Assembly (NCBI GenBank): GCA_903866425.1
Contig: CAIPNN010000296.1
Coordinates: forward strand, 1-8,712
From: an uncultured Actinomycetes bacterium
Lineage (GTDB): Bacteria > Actinomycetota > Thermoleophilia > Miltoncostaeales > Miltoncostaeaceae
Direction of reading: 5' to 3'
Length of the DNA stretch: 8,712 nt
Both the position numbers and the translations under genes were made by a program. The notes beneath the pieces were generated by a model. That model ran no database searches. It saw only the letters and a list, made by a program, of their open reading frames with translations, and was not told where the DNA came from. Below are positions 1 to 5,418 of this stretch, piece after piece. How positions within the stretch are numbered: the first letter of the stretch is position 1; each line of letters starts with the position of its first letter.

Positions 1-2
1 AC

Positions 3-572
3 GACGAGCCCCGGGTGGCAGCAGCGCTCAGTGCCGAGATTGCGCATTACCGCGTGCACATGCAGGCGGGGTGCGATGCCGAGGGGCTCGCGCAATTGAG
101 GGCCGAGTGCGCCGGCGTGCTGATTGCCTCACTCGGGCCCGGCGCGCCACCGGTGCCGCTCGCCACCGAGCTGCTGGTGGAATGCCTGCAATTCAGCCTG
201 TTTGACGATGTCCTCCCGACGCTTGATGCCCTCGCCGACATGGGGCTCGCCCTCGGGGTGGTGAGCAACTGGGACTGCGCCCTCCCCCAGTATCTGGAGC
301 GGTTGGGTGTGGCCGACCGGTTTGGCGTGATCTGCGCGAGCGCGGCAGTGGGACACCGCAAGCCCGACCCCGCGATCTTTGCCGTGGCCCTCTCGGCCCT
401 TGACGTGCTGCCGGCTGACGCCCTGCACGTGGGCGACCAGCACGACGAGGATGTCGTCGGCGCACAGGCGGCAGGCGTGCACGCGTTGCTGATCGACCGC
501 ACGCCTGGAGCGCGCCCTCACGATGACGTGATCACGGCCCTCACACAGGTCCCCGCCCGGCTCGCGCAATGA
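3..572 (+). CDS. HAD-superfamily hydrolase (subfamily IA-like), 5'-truncated by window edge
   Basis: This is the C-terminal 189 residues of a haloacid dehalogenase-superfamily hydrolase, most likely a soluble phosphatase. The frame is open to the window edge, so the start and motif I (the DxD nucleophile) lie outside. Visible are motif II (VVSN, Ser at 264-266), motif III (RKPDP, Lys at 360-362) and motif IV (HVGDQHDED near 429-455, with acidic residues five apart that bind Mg2+ in this superfamily). The helical segment before motif II fits the cap domain of the IA/REG-2-like group. The GTG at 15 is not needed as a start, because in-frame codons continue upstream. Its TGA shares four bases (ATGA) with the next gene, which suggests co-transcription and translational coupling. 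The substrate cannot be predicted. Confidence 0.88.
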   Translation, partial: DEPRVAAALSAEIAHYRVHMQAGCDAEGLAQLRAECAGVLIASLGPGAPPVPLATELLVECLQFSLFDDVLPTLDALADMGLALGVVSNWDCALPQYLERLGVADRFGVICASAAVGHRKPDPAIFAVALSALDVLPADALHVGDQHDEDVVGAQAAGVHALLIDRTPGARPHDDVITALTQVPARLAQ

Positions 573-1666
573 CCGTCGCACGCGAACCCCTTGCCCACCT
601 CGAGGCCTCGGAGACGGCCGCGGTGCGCGACCTGCGTGAGGGTTACCGCCGGTACCGACCATCGGTGATCACACTGGTGCTCGGCGCCGCCATTCTCGCC
701 TCGCTCGTCTTCCTGTACGTCAACGGGCTCTGGGCGCGCGCCGTCGGTCCGGACGTGGTGTTCGTGGCGCTTGTCGGCGTGCTGGCCCTATTGGGCTTTG
801 CGCTCAGCCTCATCACCTCCCGCCCGTCGCGCCGGCCCCGTGCACGTGACGTGACGCTCGGACTGATGGGGGCGGTGTCGGCACAGTTCCTCACCCGCGA
901 GTTGGATATGCCCGTGCTCGTGGCGATCGGGGTGATCGGTTGCGCGCTCGGTATCGCGGCCCTTCCCAGTGGACCGCTCGACTTCATGGCCTCGGCCGCT
1001 GGGTACACGGGCGTGTTCACCGGCCTGCTGCAGCCGGGACCCACGCTGCCCTGGGCGTGGGTGGTGGTGGCGGGCCTCCTCGCCGGGGTGCTCTTCTCGG
1101 TCATCGGCCCGGCGGTGCTGCCCGGTGTGGGCGCGCGTATGGGGGCCGTGGCCTTCCTGGTGGGCTCGGTGGTCTACTGGTGTGCCGAACGCACCGGCAC
1201 CGACGCCCCGTCGCTCCTGCCAGTGGACACCACCGCCTTCTCCAACTGGGCCCTCCTGCCCGTGGGAATGGCGGGCGCGCTTGTGACCTGGGCGCTCACG
1301 CACCGCACCACCATGCCGTTTGTGCTCGCATCGGGGCTGCCGCTGCTTGCGGTGTGCGGAGTCATGTGCGTGGCGCTCCCTGACCAGATGGCCGTGCTGG
1401 GATGCGCATGGTCGGGCGGCACGCTCATTGCCAGCGCGGCTCCCGAGCGCCTGCCCACCGCGTTCTGGGTGGGTCTCGCCGGCGTTGTCTACGGGGCGCT
1501 CATGCTCCACTTCGGCGGCCCGCTCACGGGTCACGTGGGGGTGCTCGGCGCCACCGGCACCATCGCGTGTCTGGCCACGGCGGCCCTCGAGTGGCTCCTC
1601 CATGGGCGTCGGGTCGGCCGCCTCATGGCACGGGTGGCGCAATCACCGGCGACACCGGCACGATGA
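569..1666 (+). CDS. polytopic membrane protein, copy A of a tandem paralogous pair
   Basis: A 365-residue integral membrane protein of a family I do not recognise. After a charged N-terminus of about 30 residues there are roughly ten hydrophobic segments (for example 33-52, 62-82, 96-109, 115-133, 138-154, 162-184, 190-206, 228-244, 249-270, 297-314, 321-343). Conserved Gly-rich stretches include AAGYTGVFTG near 143, SVIGPAVLPGVGARMGAV near 177 and HFGGPLTGHVGVLGAT near 314. Residues about 94-205 and 229-340 look like two copies of one unit (GLMGAV..TRELDMP against GMAGAL..THRTTMP). It is clearly paralogous to the next gene. ATG overlaps the hydrolase stop as ATGA; no good ribosome site is visible, so coupling is likely. 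A channel or permease is plausible but not shown; a faint likeness to DUF1097 (YcdZ) should be tested. Confidence 0.9.
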   Translation: MTVAREPLAHLEASETAAVRDLREGYRRYRPSVITLVLGAAILASLVFLYVNGLWARAVGPDVVFVALVGVLALLGFALSLITSRPSRRPRARDVTLGLMGAVSAQFLTRELDMPVLVAIGVIGCALGIAALPSGPLDFMASAAGYTGVFTGLLQPGPTLPWAWVVVAGLLAGVLFSVIGPAVLPGVGARMGAVAFLVGSVVYWCAERTGTDAPSLLPVDTTAFSNWALLPVGMAGALVTWALTHRTTMPFVLASGLPLLAVCGVMCVALPDQMAVLGCAWSGGTLIASAAPERLPTAFWVGLAGVVYGALMLHFGGPLTGHVGVLGATGTIACLATAALEWLLHGRRVGRLMARVAQSPATPAR

Positions 1667-2766
1667 GCGACGGCCGCCTCTCCCCGCTGTTTCAGCCCGA
1701 GGTTCGCTCCACCGCGAGCGTCCTGCATGAGGAGCCCTGGCAGGGCCGGGCACACCTGCCGTCGGCCGCCGTGCTGCTCTTGGCCTCCGTACTGACCATC
1801 GGCCTGGGCTTCCTCTACGTCGCCTCGTTCCTCATGATCTCCGACGGACTCCCCACGGTGACCGCAGTGATCATCGGGGTATTCCTGATCGTGGGTATCG
1901 CCATCACCACGGTCACCTCCCGTGTGGTGGGGCGTGTTCGCGCGATCGACATCGCGCTGTCCGTCGCCGCAGCAGCACTCACCCTCCTTATGGCCCGCTC
2001 GATGGGCGTGCCGGTGATCGTTGCCGCATCGTGTGTGGCCATCATCATCGGCGTCATGTGCCTGCCGGGGCAGGCGATCGATGCCAATGCCGCCGGCGCG
2101 GGGTACACCGGCGCCTTCGTCGGGATGATGTCGTCAGACGTGATGCTGAACCCGGTGTGGGTACTTGGCGCCGCGCTCATCGCCGGGGTCCTCTGGTCGC
2201 TCATCGGCCCGGCGGTGTGGGATGGCGTGGGTGGGCGCATGGGCGCCGTTGCCTACATCTCGGCCTCGGGCCTCTATCTCGCGGCTGATCGGGTGGGTGA
2301 CATACGCGATGGTGTCGCGCCCCCCGCCCTCGATGGCCTGGCCCATGTCTCGGTGGTGCCCATCGGTTGCGCTGCGGCACTCGTGACCTGGGCACTCATC
2401 CAGCGGGGCGGCCTGCCGTTCGTGCTGGCCTCAGGCCTCACGTCGCTGGCGGTGTGTGGCGTCATCGCGCTCACCATGCCGCACGGGGCCCCGCTTGCCG
2501 CCGCGTGGTTCGGGGGCACCTTCGTGGGCGGTGCGGGCACTGGCCGGCTGCCGAATGCCGGCTGGGTGGGCCTGGCAGGTCTTGTGTTCGGCCTGCTCAC
2601 ACTGCACTTCAGCGGGCCGTTGTCCGGCCACGTGGGGGTGCTCGGCGCCACCGCCACCATTGCGGGACTTGCGGTTGGTGCGCTCGAGTGGGTGGTGCTT
2701 GCGCCCGCCGTGCAGCGCCGGGGCGCACGCATTCGCGCCCGCCTGCGAGGTGGGGCAGCCGCCTAG
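1663..2766 (+). CDS. polytopic membrane protein, copy B of a tandem paralogous pair
   Basis: A 367-residue membrane protein, paralogous and nearly equal in length to the gene before it. The frame is open far upstream, but ATG 1663 is chosen because it forms an ATGA overlap with the preceding stop and gives an N-terminus matching its sister; an earlier start would lie deep inside that gene. Shared blocks include GAGYTGAFVGMM, SLIGPAVWDGVGGRMGAV, LPFVLASGL..LAVCGV and HFSGPLSGHVGVLGAT. It has the same two internal repeats, with about ten membrane segments. The pair may form a heteromer, as tandem membrane paralogues often do, but that is inference. The gene ends at TAG 2764-2766 and shares CTAG with the converging repressor gene. 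Function unknown. Confidence 0.9.
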   Translation: MSDGRLSPLFQPEVRSTASVLHEEPWQGRAHLPSAAVLLLASVLTIGLGFLYVASFLMISDGLPTVTAVIIGVFLIVGIAITTVTSRVVGRVRAIDIALSVAAAALTLLMARSMGVPVIVAASCVAIIIGVMCLPGQAIDANAAGAGYTGAFVGMMSSDVMLNPVWVLGAALIAGVLWSLIGPAVWDGVGGRMGAVAYISASGLYLAADRVGDIRDGVAPPALDGLAHVSVVPIGCAAALVTWALIQRGGLPFVLASGLTSLAVCGVIALTMPHGAPLAAAWFGGTFVGGAGTGRLPNAGWVGLAGLVFGLLTLHFSGPLSGHVGVLGATATIAGLAVGALEWVVLAPAVQRRGARIRARLRGGAAA

Positions 2767-3047
2767 CGCCCGATGCGCGCGTGGCGCATGAGCGTGGCCA
2801 CGCTGCGCTCCAGCTCGTCGGCGCAGATACCGCCGTCATCCTGCCGGCACTGGCGAAGCCGCTCGCCGATGAGGTGCAGCCCCACCTGGTCGAGCGCGGC
2901 AGTCACCGCCGCGAGCTGCACCAGCACGTCCTCGCACGGGGAGTCCTCGCCCAGCATGCGCTGCACGCCGCGCAGCTGACCCTCGGCGCGCCGCAGGCGC
3001 ACCATCAGCTGATCACGGGTGGGCGGTGCAGATGCGCTGGTGGCCAC
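2763..3047 (-). CDS. CsoR/RcnR/CstR-family (DUF156) transcriptional repressor with a C-R-C ligand pattern
   Basis: A 94-residue all-helical repressor of the CsoR family, whose members bind DNA as tetramers and release it on sensing metal, formaldehyde or persulfide. The motif RLRRAEGQLRGVQRML (17-32) is the family signature. GTG 3047 is chosen because AGGAG lies 5 bases upstream and the protein then has family length; the open frame continues upstream without support. Cys38 and Cys67 align with the two ligand cysteines (29 apart, as in CstR), but the Cu(I)-binding His position (Mycobacterium His61) is Arg63. That pattern resembles persulfide-sensing CstR more than copper-sensing CsoR. A further Cys75 is present. 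It is the last gene of the trxB-trxA-zinc ribbon operon, 8 bases after its neighbour, and probably autoregulates that operon through the site at 4585-4601. The effector is inferred. Confidence 0.9.
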   Translation of the reverse strand: MATSASAPPTRDQLMVRLRRAEGQLRGVQRMLGEDSPCEDVLVQLAAVTAALDQVGLHLIGERLRQCRQDDGGICADELERSVATLMRHARIGR

Positions 3048-3052
3048 GCGGG

Positions 3053-3057
3053 CTCCT
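3053..3057 (-). promoter_or_regulatory. ribosome binding site of the CsoR-family gene
   Basis: AGGAG on the minus strand, 5 bases before GTG 3047. Its first two bases are the last two of the TAG stop of the zinc-ribbon gene, so termination and re-initiation are physically linked. This site decides the GTG start. Confidence 0.75.
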
Positions 3058-3292
3058 AGTGGTTGTGGCCGCAGCCGCAGCCACCGCCGTGCGCGTGGCC
3101 ACCACCACCACCCGATGCCGCGGCCGCCCCGCCGCCACGCGACGGCTTGGCGGCCACGAACCCGGCGGTGATCATCTGTTCGGCGTGCGCCCCGCACTGC
3201 GGGCACGAACGATCTTCATCGCGCAGAAAACCCTGGCGGAAGATCTCGTAGTCGTGTGCACACGACGTACAGCGCAGGTCGTAGGAGGGCAT
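3056..3292 (-). CDS. FmdB-family zinc ribbon protein with His/Cys-rich tail
   Basis: A 78-residue small protein of the FmdB/CxxC_CxxC_SSSS putative regulatory family. The N-terminus MPSYDLRCTSCAHDYE is typical, with zinc-binding pairs Cys8/Cys11 and Cys30/Cys33. After about residue 50 it becomes a Gly/Ala-rich linker ending in HAH and CGCGHNH, adding four His (66, 68, 76, 78) and two Cys (72, 74) as possible metal ligands. The family's function is poorly known; regulatory or metal-handling roles have been proposed. ATG 3292 lies 3 bases after the thioredoxin stop with only a weak ribosome site, so translational coupling is likely. Placement between thioredoxin and a thiol- or metal-sensing repressor suggests a role in thiol or metal homeostasis (inference). 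Confidence 0.87.
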   Translation of the reverse strand: MPSYDLRCTSCAHDYEIFRQGFLRDEDRSCPQCGAHAEQMITAGFVAAKPSRGGGAAAASGGGGGHAHGGGCGCGHNH

Positions 3293-3295
3293 GGC

Positions 3296-3613
3296 CTACG
3301 AGAGCCCGAGGGCCTGCTCGATGCCGGCACGCGGCATGGCCCCCACGGCGTTCTTTGTGAGCTGGCCTCCCTCGAACAGCCCGATGAACGGGATGCCCTG
3401 AATGCCGTAGCGCTGGGCGATGTCGGGCGCCTCGTCCACGTTGACCTTGCCCACGACGATGTCGGTGCGCTCGGCGGCGATCTCGTCGATGACCGGGCCG
3501 ATCATGCGGCACGGGCCGCACCAGGGGGCCCAGAAGTCCACCAGCACCGGCTTCTCGCTCTCGAGCACGAGGCCCTGAAAGGTGTCGCTGGTGATTTCGA
3601 TGACGTCAGACAT
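3296..3613 (-). CDS. trxA: thioredoxin
   Basis: A 105-residue cytoplasmic thioredoxin that reduces protein disulfides using electrons from thioredoxin reductase. The active site WCGPC is at 31-35 with redox cysteines Cys32 and Cys35, and the buried acid Asp26 (VDFWAPW) is present. Pro75 is the cis-proline facing the active site, but the usual Thr after it is Phe76 (GIPF instead of GIPT). Length matches the family, and no signal peptide is seen. ATG 3613 has GAGG 6 bases upstream. It follows trxB by 21 bases on the same strand, the classic reductase-thioredoxin arrangement. Confidence 0.97.
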   Translation of the reverse strand: MSDVIEITSDTFQGLVLESEKPVLVDFWAPWCGPCRMIGPVIDEIAAERTDIVVGKVNVDEAPDIAQRYGIQGIPFIGLFEGGQLTKNAVGAMPRAGIEQALGLS

Positions 3614-3619
3614 GCTGAT

Positions 3620-3623
3620 CCTC
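3620..3623 (-). promoter_or_regulatory. ribosome binding site of trxA
   Basis: GAGG on the minus strand (within GCGAGGA), 6 bases before ATG 3613, in the 21-base gap after trxB. It indicates independent initiation as well as operon transcription. Confidence 0.65.
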
Positions 3624-3634
3624 GCTCTCGTGTC

Positions 3635-4582
3635 TCAGTTGGCGGCGGCTGCCGCGTGCTCGGCGGCCTCGAGCCACCGCTCGGCGTCAATCGCCGCCAT
3701 GCATCCGCTGCCCGCAGCCGTGATGGCCTGCCGGTACACGGTGTCCTGCACGTCGCCGCAGGCGAACACGCCCTCGACGTTGGTGTTGGTGCCGTCGGTG
3801 ATGAGGTAGCCCTCGCCGTCGGCGTCGAGGATTCCCTCGAACAGTTCGGTATTGGGCTGATGGCCGATGGCCACGAACATCGCGGCAGCGGGGATGACCG
3901 ACTGCTCGCCGGTGTTCACGTCCGCAACGCGCACGCCCTCCACCACATTGTCGCCCTCCACATCGACCACCGCGGCGTTCCACACCACGGAGATCTTGGG
4001 GTTCTCAAGCACGCGCTCGGCCATGATGGCCGATGCCCGGAACTCGTCGCGGCGGTGCACCACTGTGACGCTCTCGCACATGCGGGTGAGGAAGAGCGCC
4101 TCCTCCATGGCGGTGTCGCCGCCGCCAATGACCACCACGGGCTTGTCCTTGAAGAAGAAGCCGTCGCAGGTGGCGCATGCCGAGACGCCCTTGCCGCGCA
4201 GGCGGGTCTCGCCATCAATGCCGAGCCAGCGCGCTGACGCGCCGGTGGACACGATGACGGAGCTGCCCACGTACTCGTCGTTGTCGACCCAGACGCGGAA
4301 CGGGCGCTCGGAGAAGTCGACGCGTGACACATCGGCGGTGATGAACCTGGTACCAAATCGCTCCGCCTGCTGGCGGAACATCATCATCATGTCGGGCCCC
4401 TGCACCCCATCGGGGAAGCCCGGGTAGTTCTCGACGTCAGTGGTGATCATCAGCTGACCCCCCGCGCCGTAGCCCTCGATGACGAGTGGCTCCAGCCCTG
4501 CGCGCGCGGCGTAGATGGCTGCGGTGAGCCCCGCGGGCCCACTGCCGATGATGATCACCTGGTTGATGTCTCCTGCTCCCAC
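3635..4582 (-). CDS. trxB: thioredoxin-disulfide reductase
   Basis: A 315-residue low-molecular-weight FAD/NADPH thioredoxin reductase. Visible are the FAD-binding GSGPAG (13-18), redox pair CATC (Cys136/Cys139), NADPH-binding IGGGDTA (152-158) with HRR (176-178), and the C-terminal FAD motif GD (276-277). GTG 4582 is chosen because GGAGG lies 8 bases upstream and the N-terminus then has family length. An in-frame ATG at 4663 would add 27 non-conserved residues and run across the promoter and the divergent gene. It is the first gene of the operon with trxA, the zinc ribbon and the CsoR-family repressor. Its leader carries a CsoR-type operator (4585-4601) overlapping the ribosome site, so repression by the operon's own regulator is likely. 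The C-terminus ends in an Ala-rich tail. Confidence 0.96.
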   Translation of the reverse strand: MGAGDINQVIIIGSGPAGLTAAIYAARAGLEPLVIEGYGAGGQLMITTDVENYPGFPDGVQGPDMMMMFRQQAERFGTRFITADVSRVDFSERPFRVWVDNDEYVGSSVIVSTGASARWLGIDGETRLRGKGVSACATCDGFFFKDKPVVVIGGGDTAMEEALFLTRMCESVTVVHRRDEFRASAIMAERVLENPKISVVWNAAVVDVEGDNVVEGVRVADVNTGEQSVIPAAAMFVAIGHQPNTELFEGILDADGEGYLITDGTNTNVEGVFACGDVQDTVYRQAITAAGSGCMAAIDAERWLEAAEHAAAAAN

Positions 4583-4584
4583 CG

Positions 4585-4601
4585 ATACCCCCTCCCGGTA
4601 T
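4585..4601. promoter_or_regulatory. candidate CsoR/CstR-type operator in the trxB leader
   Basis: ATACC CCCTCCC GGTAT, an inverted repeat with perfect 5-base arms and a GC-only-rich 7-base centre. CsoR-family repressors of the Bacillus/Staphylococcus type bind 17-base sites of the form ATACCC...GGGTAT, and both length and arms fit. It lies just downstream of the predicted trxB start of transcription and covers its ribosome site, and is centred about 29 bases upstream of the divergent zinc-ribbon gene. The G-rich core is partly explained by the Shine-Dalgarno sequence; the outer arms are not. Confidence 0.55.
4591..4595 (-). promoter_or_regulatory. ribosome binding site of trxB
   Basis: GGAGG on the minus strand inside GGGAGGGGG, 8 bases before GTG 4582. 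It is the strongest Shine-Dalgarno sequence in the window and fixes the trxB start. Confidence 0.75.
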
Positions 4602-4609
4602 ATGCGGTT

Positions 4610-4616
4610 TAGTCTA
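4610..4616. promoter_or_regulatory. candidate bidirectional -10 element between trxB and the zinc-ribbon gene
   Basis: TTAGTCTAA is symmetric except for its central base. Read on plus it gives TAGTCT (4610-4615), predicting a start at about 4622, exactly the ATG of the zinc-ribbon gene (leaderless). Read on minus it gives TAGACT (4616-4611), predicting a start at about 4604, leaving a 22-base trxB leader with a ribosome site. Both fit TANNNT, the usual actinobacterial -10. No convincing -35 is seen on either strand. Confidence 0.5.
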
Positions 4617-4621
4617 ACAAC

Positions 4622-4825
4622 ATGGACATGACATGCAGTGAATGCGGCGGGAAGATGGAACACACGGTGGTATCGGGCATCGTGTCGCTCAAGCGACGAC
4701 GGTCGGCGATGGCGTCAGGACGCGTCAGTTCGCTGCGCGGCGAGACGTGCATCGAGTGCGGCTACACCAAGATGTACGCGGAGCGGCCCGAGCGCCTGTT
4801 CCGCGATCTCAAGCGCGGGTCGTGA
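4622..4825 (+). CDS. small zinc-ribbon protein, probably leaderless
   Basis: A 67-residue protein with two CxxC knuckles, Cys5/Cys8 and Cys43/Cys46, predicting one structural zinc site. The C-terminal CIECGYTKMYAERPERLF resembles conserved bacterial zinc-ribbon proteins with CxxCGYxE/KxY ends whose role is unknown, perhaps nucleic-acid binding. Between the knuckles is a basic stretch (LKRRR). No Shine-Dalgarno precedes ATG 4622, but TAGTCT lies 6 bases before it, as expected for a leaderless transcript; ATG 4628 is the alternative. It is divergent from trxB (39-base gap) and overlaps the facing membrane protein gene tail to tail by 17 bases. A real gene by composition and motif; function unknown. 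Confidence 0.78.
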   Translation: MDMTCSECGGKMEHTVVSGIVSLKRRRSAMASGRVSSLRGETCIECGYTKMYAERPERLFRDLKRGS

Positions 4826-5405
4826 ACACCAGGCGGTTGCCGGCCCCCGTGGGGCGCTGGCCCGCCGCCCAGTAGCGCCGACCCTCCTCAGCCTGCGTCA
4901 TCTCGATCTTCTGGCCGTCGGCCATGGTCACCACGCCCCATGCCGCCAGCACGCCGATCACTACGCCTTCGGCCGTGCCGCCACGCCCCAGCACGGCAAC
5001 GAGAAACAGCAGCATGAATGCGGCGGCGATGAAGATGACCACCGACGACAGCACCGCCCAGCGGCGCCAGTCGCGGTCGCCGGCTTCCAGCAGGCGACTG
5101 GTGTCGGCCTGCTGGGCATCGGGCAGCCGGATACTGGCCAGTCCGCTGCGCTTGAGCCACACGCTCAACAGCGGCAGAAAGATGAGCCCGGTGATGCCGG
5201 CCACGCCGACGACCACACCCAGCCATACCCACGACCAGCCGTCTTCCGAGGTGGCCTCAAGCACGGCCGACAGCAGCAGCAGGCCGAGCGATACTCCGAT
5301 GAGCACCAACCCGTACAGGTGCGACAGGCGCGGGTAGTCCCACAGCAGGTCGCGATCTTTGAGGGTGACGGGCTCAACGACCCTCTTGCGCTTCTTCTTC
5401 GCCAC
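4809..5405 (-). CDS. four-helix membrane protein of unknown function
   Basis: A 198-residue protein with a very basic N-terminus (AKKKRKR), four predicted membrane segments (about 30-49, 59-82, 117-139, 145-161), a cytoplasm-type loop between the second and third (about 83-116, LKRSG...DRDWRRW), and a polar tail with EMTQAEEGRRYWAAGQRP. I do not recognise the family. GTG 5405 is preferred: it gives a basic membrane-protein start, and TACTCT lies 7 bases upstream, consistent with a leaderless transcript. ATG 5441 or ATG 5459 in the same frame would extend it through the promoter and into the divergent gene. It shares a 41-base divergent region with the MFS gene and may be co-controlled with it. 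Its 3' end overlaps the zinc-ribbon gene. Confidence 0.82.
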   Translation of the reverse strand: MAKKKRKRVVEPVTLKDRDLLWDYPRLSHLYGLVLIGVSLGLLLLSAVLEATSEDGWSWVWLGVVVGVAGITGLIFLPLLSVWLKRSGLASIRLPDAQQADTSRLLEAGDRDWRRWAVLSSVVIFIAAAFMLLFLVAVLGRGGTAEGVVIGVLAAWGVVTMADGQKIEMTQAEEGRRYWAAGQRPTGAGNRLVFTTRA

Positions 5406-5412
5406 GGCGGGG

Positions 5413-5418
5413 AGAGTA
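5413..5418 (-). promoter_or_regulatory. candidate -10 element of the four-helix membrane protein gene
   Basis: TACTCT on the minus strand fits TANNNT and ends 7 bases before GTG 5405, which predicts a start of transcription at about 5406-5405 and a leaderless mRNA. No Shine-Dalgarno is present, which agrees. No -35 is seen. Confidence 0.4.

Noticed and set aside
788..1642. A 284-codon minus-strand frame opposite the first membrane protein
   Set aside because: Its composition is His/Arg/Glu/Gly-rich without motifs, and the plus-strand frame has clear membrane segments and a paralogue.
1402..1662. Longer N-terminus for the second membrane protein
   Set aside because: The upstream in-frame stretch is Arg/His/Gly-rich, out-of-frame shadow of the first membrane protein; ATG 1663 matches the paralogue.
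2773..2803. Hairpin ATGCGC-GCGTG-GCGCAT and palindrome GCGTGGCCACGC just after the membrane pair
   Set aside because: A possible terminator, but neither has a T tract, both lie inside the repressor coding sequence, and the codons explain them (MRHARIGR end).
3026..4237. A 403-codon open frame on the plus strand, antisense to the trxA/trxB operon
   Set aside because: It runs across four well-supported minus-strand genes, is low-complexity (His/Ala/Gly/Arg-rich) and has no recognisable domain; typical antisense opening in GC-rich DNA.
4583..4663. Longer trxB N-terminus from ATG 4663
   Set aside because: The extra 27 residues are not thioredoxin-reductase-like and would cross the ribosome site, the promoter and the divergent gene.
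4843..4855. Hairpin GCCCC-CGT-GGGGC near the zinc-ribbon/membrane protein convergence
   Set aside because: Short stem, no T tract, and inside coding sequence; common by chance at this base composition.
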